From positions 1 to 45,593 of the forward strand of contig CAKZMZ010000088.1 in assembly GCA_937129345.1 (NCBI GenBank): 45,593 nucleotides of DNA, given 5' to 3'. Positions 42,917-45,593 of the stretch are shown piece after piece; position 1 is the stretch's first letter; each line of letters begins with the position of its first letter. The notes beneath the pieces were generated by a model. That model was not told the origin of the DNA and searched no databases. It saw nothing but the letters and a program-made list of their open reading frames with translations. Origin of the DNA: an uncultured Thalassovita sp. (GTDB lineage: Bacteria > Bacteroidota > Bacteroidia > Cytophagales > Flammeovirgaceae). The translations under genes were made by a program, and so were the position numbers.

Positions 42917-43336
42917 ATGGAAGAAAAAAATAAAAAAATGCCTTTTACAGTTCCGGAGGGCTATTTTGAAAAGTTGCCCCAACGGATAAACCAACAAATC
43001 GTCAAAAAAGAAAAGAGCCCTTTGCAAGCTTTCTTTTCATTGAGAAGTGTGCGCTTAACTGTGCCCCTTGCTTTGGTTTTGATACTATTTCTGTGGCTCG
43101 TAGTACCTTGGCAGTCTTCTCATAAAGAAACCCAAGAGATTCTTCTAGCCCTAGAAGAATTGCCTCAAGAAGAAGTAGAGGCCTACTTGTTGGCAGAAGG
43201 TTTTACTGAGCAAGAGTTGCTAGAAGTATTTGAGACTAGCGGCCCTGCCGAAGAAGTATTGCCAAAACTGCCTTCTTTAAGTGCAGAAGAGTTGGAAGAA
43301 ATGGTTGACATGCACGACATAGAAATACTTTTTTGA
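42917..43336 (+). CDS. Small membrane protein, probable anti-sigma factor
   Basis: 139 residues. The N-terminal part MPFTVPEGYFEKLPQRINQQ is a short motif frequent in Bacteroidota proteins that pair with ECF sigma factors. A membrane helix is at about 48-67 (RLTVPLALVLILFLWLVVPW). The tail is acidic (many E). It sits immediately behind the sigma gene. It lacks a zinc-binding anti-sigma domain. The call as anti-sigma rests on position and the motif. Confidence 0.7.
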   Translation: MEEKNKKMPFTVPEGYFEKLPQRINQQIVKKEKSPLQAFFSLRSVRLTVPLALVLILFLWLVVPWQSSHKETQEILLALEELPQEEVEAYLLAEGFTEQELLEVFETSGPAEEVLPKLPSLSAEELEEMVDMHDIEILF

Positions 43337-43363
43337 AAAAAAATCCACTAAATCATTAATTGT

Positions 43364-43819
43364 ATGACACGACAAAGAAAATACACATTAAAAAACCTCA
43401 CAGTTTTATTATTGCTTGCTTTGGGTACAGTGCAAGCATTTGCTCAGCCTGCCAAAGAGCGCAGGGAAAAAAAACGCGAGCAAATCGAAGAATATAAAAA
43501 ACAATACATCAAAGAAGTATTGGCACTTTCAGAAGAGGATGTAGCTGTCTTTTTCCCAGTTTATGAAGCATACGAAGAAGAAAAAAAGGTGCATAGGCAA
43601 GAACTAAACGAATTAAAAAGAGGCTTTATGGCGAAATCTGATGCACAATTGGAAAATGATTTAGATGCCATTGTAGCCTTAAAAGAAGCAGAGTTGCAAA
43701 CTGAAAAGAAATACCTCGAAAAGTTTAAATCGGTACTTTCTGTACGGCAAGTGGCCGCGCTTTACTACGCCGAAAGCCAATTTAAAAGGAAACTGCTTGA
43801 AAGGTACGGGAATAATTAG
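43364..43819 (+). CDS. Spy/CpxP-like periplasmic helical protein
   Basis: 151 residues. Signal peptide about 1-27 (ending in AFAQ). The mature part is highly charged and all-helical, with an LTxxQ-like repeat pattern (VLALSEEDVAVFFPVYEAYE and, near the end, SVLSVRQVAALYYAESQFK). Proteins of this kind are periplasmic chaperones or stress sensors (Spy, CpxP, ZraP). It is the third gene of the sigma/anti-sigma cassette, fitting an envelope stress response. A hairpin that overlaps the end of the convergent gene follows. Confidence 0.75.
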   Translation: MTRQRKYTLKNLTVLLLLALGTVQAFAQPAKERREKKREQIEEYKKQYIKEVLALSEEDVAVFFPVYEAYEEEKKVHRQELNELKRGFMAKSDAQLENDLDAIVALKEAELQTEKKYLEKFKSVLSVRQVAALYYAESQFKRKLLERYGNN

Positions 43820-43836
43820 AGCTTAACTTAGACAAA

Positions 43837-43860
43837 CACCCACTGTTCATGCAGTGGGTG
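43837..43860. terminator. Hairpin overlapping the stop codon of the decarboxylase gene
   Basis: CACCCACTG (43837-43845) pairs with CAGTGGGTG (43852-43860) across 6 nt. The right arm is the last few codons of the minus-strand decarboxylase (stop at 43847-43849). It also ends the plus-strand Spy-like transcript. T-rich sequence follows weakly on either side. Confidence 0.55.
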
Positions 43861-45277
43861 ATGTATTTCCTATAGTTTCCAACAATAATTCCCAAAATTG
43901 CTCAACGTGTCTTTGGGCAACATGCGTTTGTCCGGGTACCACACGTATGGCATACTTCCCTTTTAATTTGGTATGGGTTATGTAGAATTTGCCTGTATCA
44001 TTGATGTTTTGTAGAATCTCCGCATTAATCTTATTGATTTTTTCTTCATCAGCAATTCCCTTGGGCCGGTATTGAAAACAAACCAAATTAAGGCTAACAG
44101 GTGCCAATATCTTCATTTCTGTATGAGCTTCCACTTTTTCTTTGAGCCAATGGGCGAGGCGATTGTGTTTTCGAATTTTATCTTGAAGGCCTTTTACTCC
44201 AAAGTTTCTGATTACAAACCAAAGCTTGAGCGCTCTAAAACGCCTGCCCAATTGGATGCCCCAATCGCGGTAATCTTTTACTTTACCGCGAGTACCTGTT
44301 TTTAGATATTCAGGTAAAATCTCAAAAGTGCGCAACAGGGCTTCTTTGTCTTTTACATAGTAAGCTGTGCAATCAAAATTGACAAATAGCCATTTGTGCG
44401 GGTTAAAAACAAAACTATTGGCTTGTTCTACGCCTTTGATCATCCATTGTAGTTCTGGTAAAACCAAAGCAGAACCTGCATAAGCCGCATCTACATGCAG
44501 CCAGCAATTATATTTTTTGCAGATATTGGCAATTTTATCTAAAGGGTCTATGGCAGTGGTGCCTGTAGTTCCTATGGCTGCTACAACACAAAGTGGTTTT
44601 TTGCCTGCGGTTATATCTTTCTTGATGGCTTCTTCTAATGTTTTGGCATTAAGGGCAAAGTCACCGTCCACTTCAATTTTCACTAAATTCTCTTTACCAA
44701 AACCAGCTATTTTTACACCTTTTTCTATGCTAGAGTGAGTTTCTTGTGAGCAGTAAACCCTAAAGTCCAAATGGTTGCCAAAGCCTTTTTGATTGACCTC
44801 GTAATTAGAATATTTTTCTCGGGCTGTAAGTAAGGCCACTAGGGTGGCAGTTGAAGCCGTATCTTGGATAACGCCGTGTAAATTATTGGGTAGGCCTATC
44901 ATTTGTGCCAACCATTGCATGGTGCGTTCCTCCAATTCGGCGGCGGCGGGGGAGGTTTCCCAAATCATGCATTGTGCACCCATGGTGGCCATGAGCATTT
45001 CGCCTAAAATGGAAGGAAAACTGTTATTGGCGTTAAAATAGGCAAAAAAGCCCGGATGTTGCCAGTGGGTCATGCCTGGCACAATGGTTTTCTGGAAGTC
45101 GGCCATGATATTGGGAAAGGGCTCGCCTTCGTGAGGAGGTGTCTCAGGCAATTGGGCCAAAATATCTCCCGGGGCTACTTTAGATTTAACAGGAAATTGC
45201 TCGATTTGCTCAAAATAATCGGCCATCCAATCTACCAAATCATGGCCGTGTTTCCTGAATTCCTCAGCGTTCATCAT
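43847..45277 (-). CDS. PLP-dependent decarboxylase, aromatic L-amino-acid type
   Basis: 476 residues, cytoplasmic. The PLP lysine is K295 in FVFNPHKWLF; D263 in LHVDAAYAGSALV contacts the PLP nitrogen, and H181 in SQETHSSIEKG stacks on it. The N-terminal FRKHGHDLVDWMADYFEQIE and HWQHPGFFAYFNANNSFPSILGEML are characteristic of group II decarboxylases (aromatic amino acid, tyrosine, tryptophan or histidine types). Closer to eukaryotic DDC and plant tryptophan decarboxylase than to glutamate decarboxylase. It overlaps by 4 nt the gene upstream (45274), so translation is coupled. Confidence 0.9.
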   Translation of the reverse strand: MMNAEEFRKHGHDLVDWMADYFEQIEQFPVKSKVAPGDILAQLPETPPHEGEPFPNIMADFQKTIVPGMTHWQHPGFFAYFNANNSFPSILGEMLMATMGAQCMIWETSPAAAELEERTMQWLAQMIGLPNNLHGVIQDTASTATLVALLTAREKYSNYEVNQKGFGNHLDFRVYCSQETHSSIEKGVKIAGFGKENLVKIEVDGDFALNAKTLEEAIKKDITAGKKPLCVVAAIGTTGTTAIDPLDKIANICKKYNCWLHVDAAYAGSALVLPELQWMIKGVEQANSFVFNPHKWLFVNFDCTAYYVKDKEALLRTFEILPEYLKTGTRGKVKDYRDWGIQLGRRFRALKLWFVIRNFGVKGLQDKIRKHNRLAHWLKEKVEAHTEMKILAPVSLNLVCFQYRPKGIADEEKINKINAEILQNINDTGKFYITHTKLKGKYAIRVVPGQTHVAQRHVEQFWELLLETIGNTSPTA

Positions 45278-45593
45278 AAGTTTTCTACAATGGTAAAATC
45301 AATCTCTTTTTCCTCTAAAATATCTTTTATTTCCCTTTCTTCTGCATAGGTTAAATTACCAGCCAATTTTACTCTGTAGGGAAGCTCAAAATTAGTCTCA
45401 GCAATGCCAGCCAATAAATTGGTGTAGGCTTTTTCATTGATATTGTAGTAGAGCGTATCGTTTTTCTTGGTAACAGAAACGCTGTTGTAGGCGAGCACCT
45501 CACTTTGTTCTTCGAGCTCTTGTTTTTCTTCAATTACTGTGGTATCTACAGCTTCATATACAGTATCTTCAATTACCCTATCGGTGGTCATGG
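45274..45593 (-). CDS. Unknown protein, C-terminal part
   Basis: The frame is open to the window edge. An ATG at 45591 might be the start or an inner methionine. The visible 105 residues are acidic: a VIEEKQELEEQSEV coiled-coil-like stretch, then LYYNINEKAYTNLLAGIAET and a predicted beta/helix end EREIKDILEEKEIDFTIVEN. No signal peptide or membrane segment is seen. No family is recognised. It overlaps the decarboxylase start by 4 nt, so the two are an operon. Confidence 0.6.
   Translation of the reverse strand, partial: MTTDRVIEDTVYEAVDTTVIEEKQELEEQSEVLAYNSVSVTKKNDTLYYNINEKAYTNLLAGIAETNFELPYRVKLAGNLTYAEEREIKDILEEKEIDFTIVENL

Noticed and set aside
22143-45593. Defence island or phage region
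   Set aside because: I looked for restriction-modification, CBASS, retron, integrase, phage structural or CRISPR features on both strands and found none. The only candidates are the toxin-antitoxin remnant and short repeats.

Overview
The window (about 45.6 kb, AT-rich) looks like a chromosomal segment of a Bacteroidota bacterium, most probably a free-living member of the Cytophagales. The support is: GldF/GldG gliding-motility transporter genes, an Oar-type TonB-dependent receptor, a PD40/OmpA-like protein, two ECF sigma/anti-sigma cassettes, the small AURKAIP1/COX24-type basic protein, weak or absent Shine-Dalgarno sequences, and promoters of the Bacteroidetes type (TTTG, about 20 nt, TAnnTTTG). 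There is no prophage, CRISPR array, rRNA or tRNA that I can see, and no complete insertion sequence.

Layout. 1-7.5 kb, mostly minus strand: gldG (cut by the window edge) and gldF, a DoxX-like membrane protein, a 41-residue coiled-coil peptide, a frameshifted DUF1579-like pseudogene, thrC, an NhaC-type antiporter and a VWA protein. 7.7-12.7 kb, plus strand: an orphan HAMP-GAF-PAS sensor, then HU, a TPR protein, a 29-residue AURKAIP1/COX24-like protein and RNase G. 12.7-18 kb, minus strand: a small exported protein, der, gatC, plsC, an FkbM methyltransferase and an aldehyde dehydrogenase, headed by an orphan terminator that may end a small RNA. 18.7-25 kb, plus strand: the Oar-like receptor, then an ECF sigma/anti-sigma/unknown exported protein cassette. 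25-31 kb, minus strand: lolA, ftsK, pncB, trmD. 31-36.3 kb: a retropepsin-PDZ protein, lspA, a PD40 protein with a divergent OmpA-like end, and a toxin-antitoxin pair whose toxin carries an amber stop. 36.5-42 kb: acyl-CoA dehydrogenase, hotdog thioesterase, histidine phosphatase, RsmI-like methyltransferase and a Do-like protease. 42.3-45.6 kb: a second ECF cassette with a Spy-like periplasmic protein, an aromatic-amino-acid-type decarboxylase and the end of an unknown gene.

Many genes concern the envelope: lipoprotein processing (lspA) and carriage (lolA), a periplasmic protease, the Oar receptor, the PD40/OmpA-like protein and two sigma/anti-sigma systems that probably sense envelope state. 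The rest is ordinary housekeeping (thrC, der, gatC, trmD, pncB, ftsK, rng). The least explained items are the sigma/anti-sigma/420-residue cassette at 22.1-25 kb, the predicted independent transcript at 18.0-18.2 kb, the decayed genes (DUF1579-like, ParE-like), a short 26-nt interspersed repeat present near 4.5 kb and 39.5 kb, and the OmpA-like domain with a large insertion. I did not find an obvious large undescribed system; the first of these is the best candidate.
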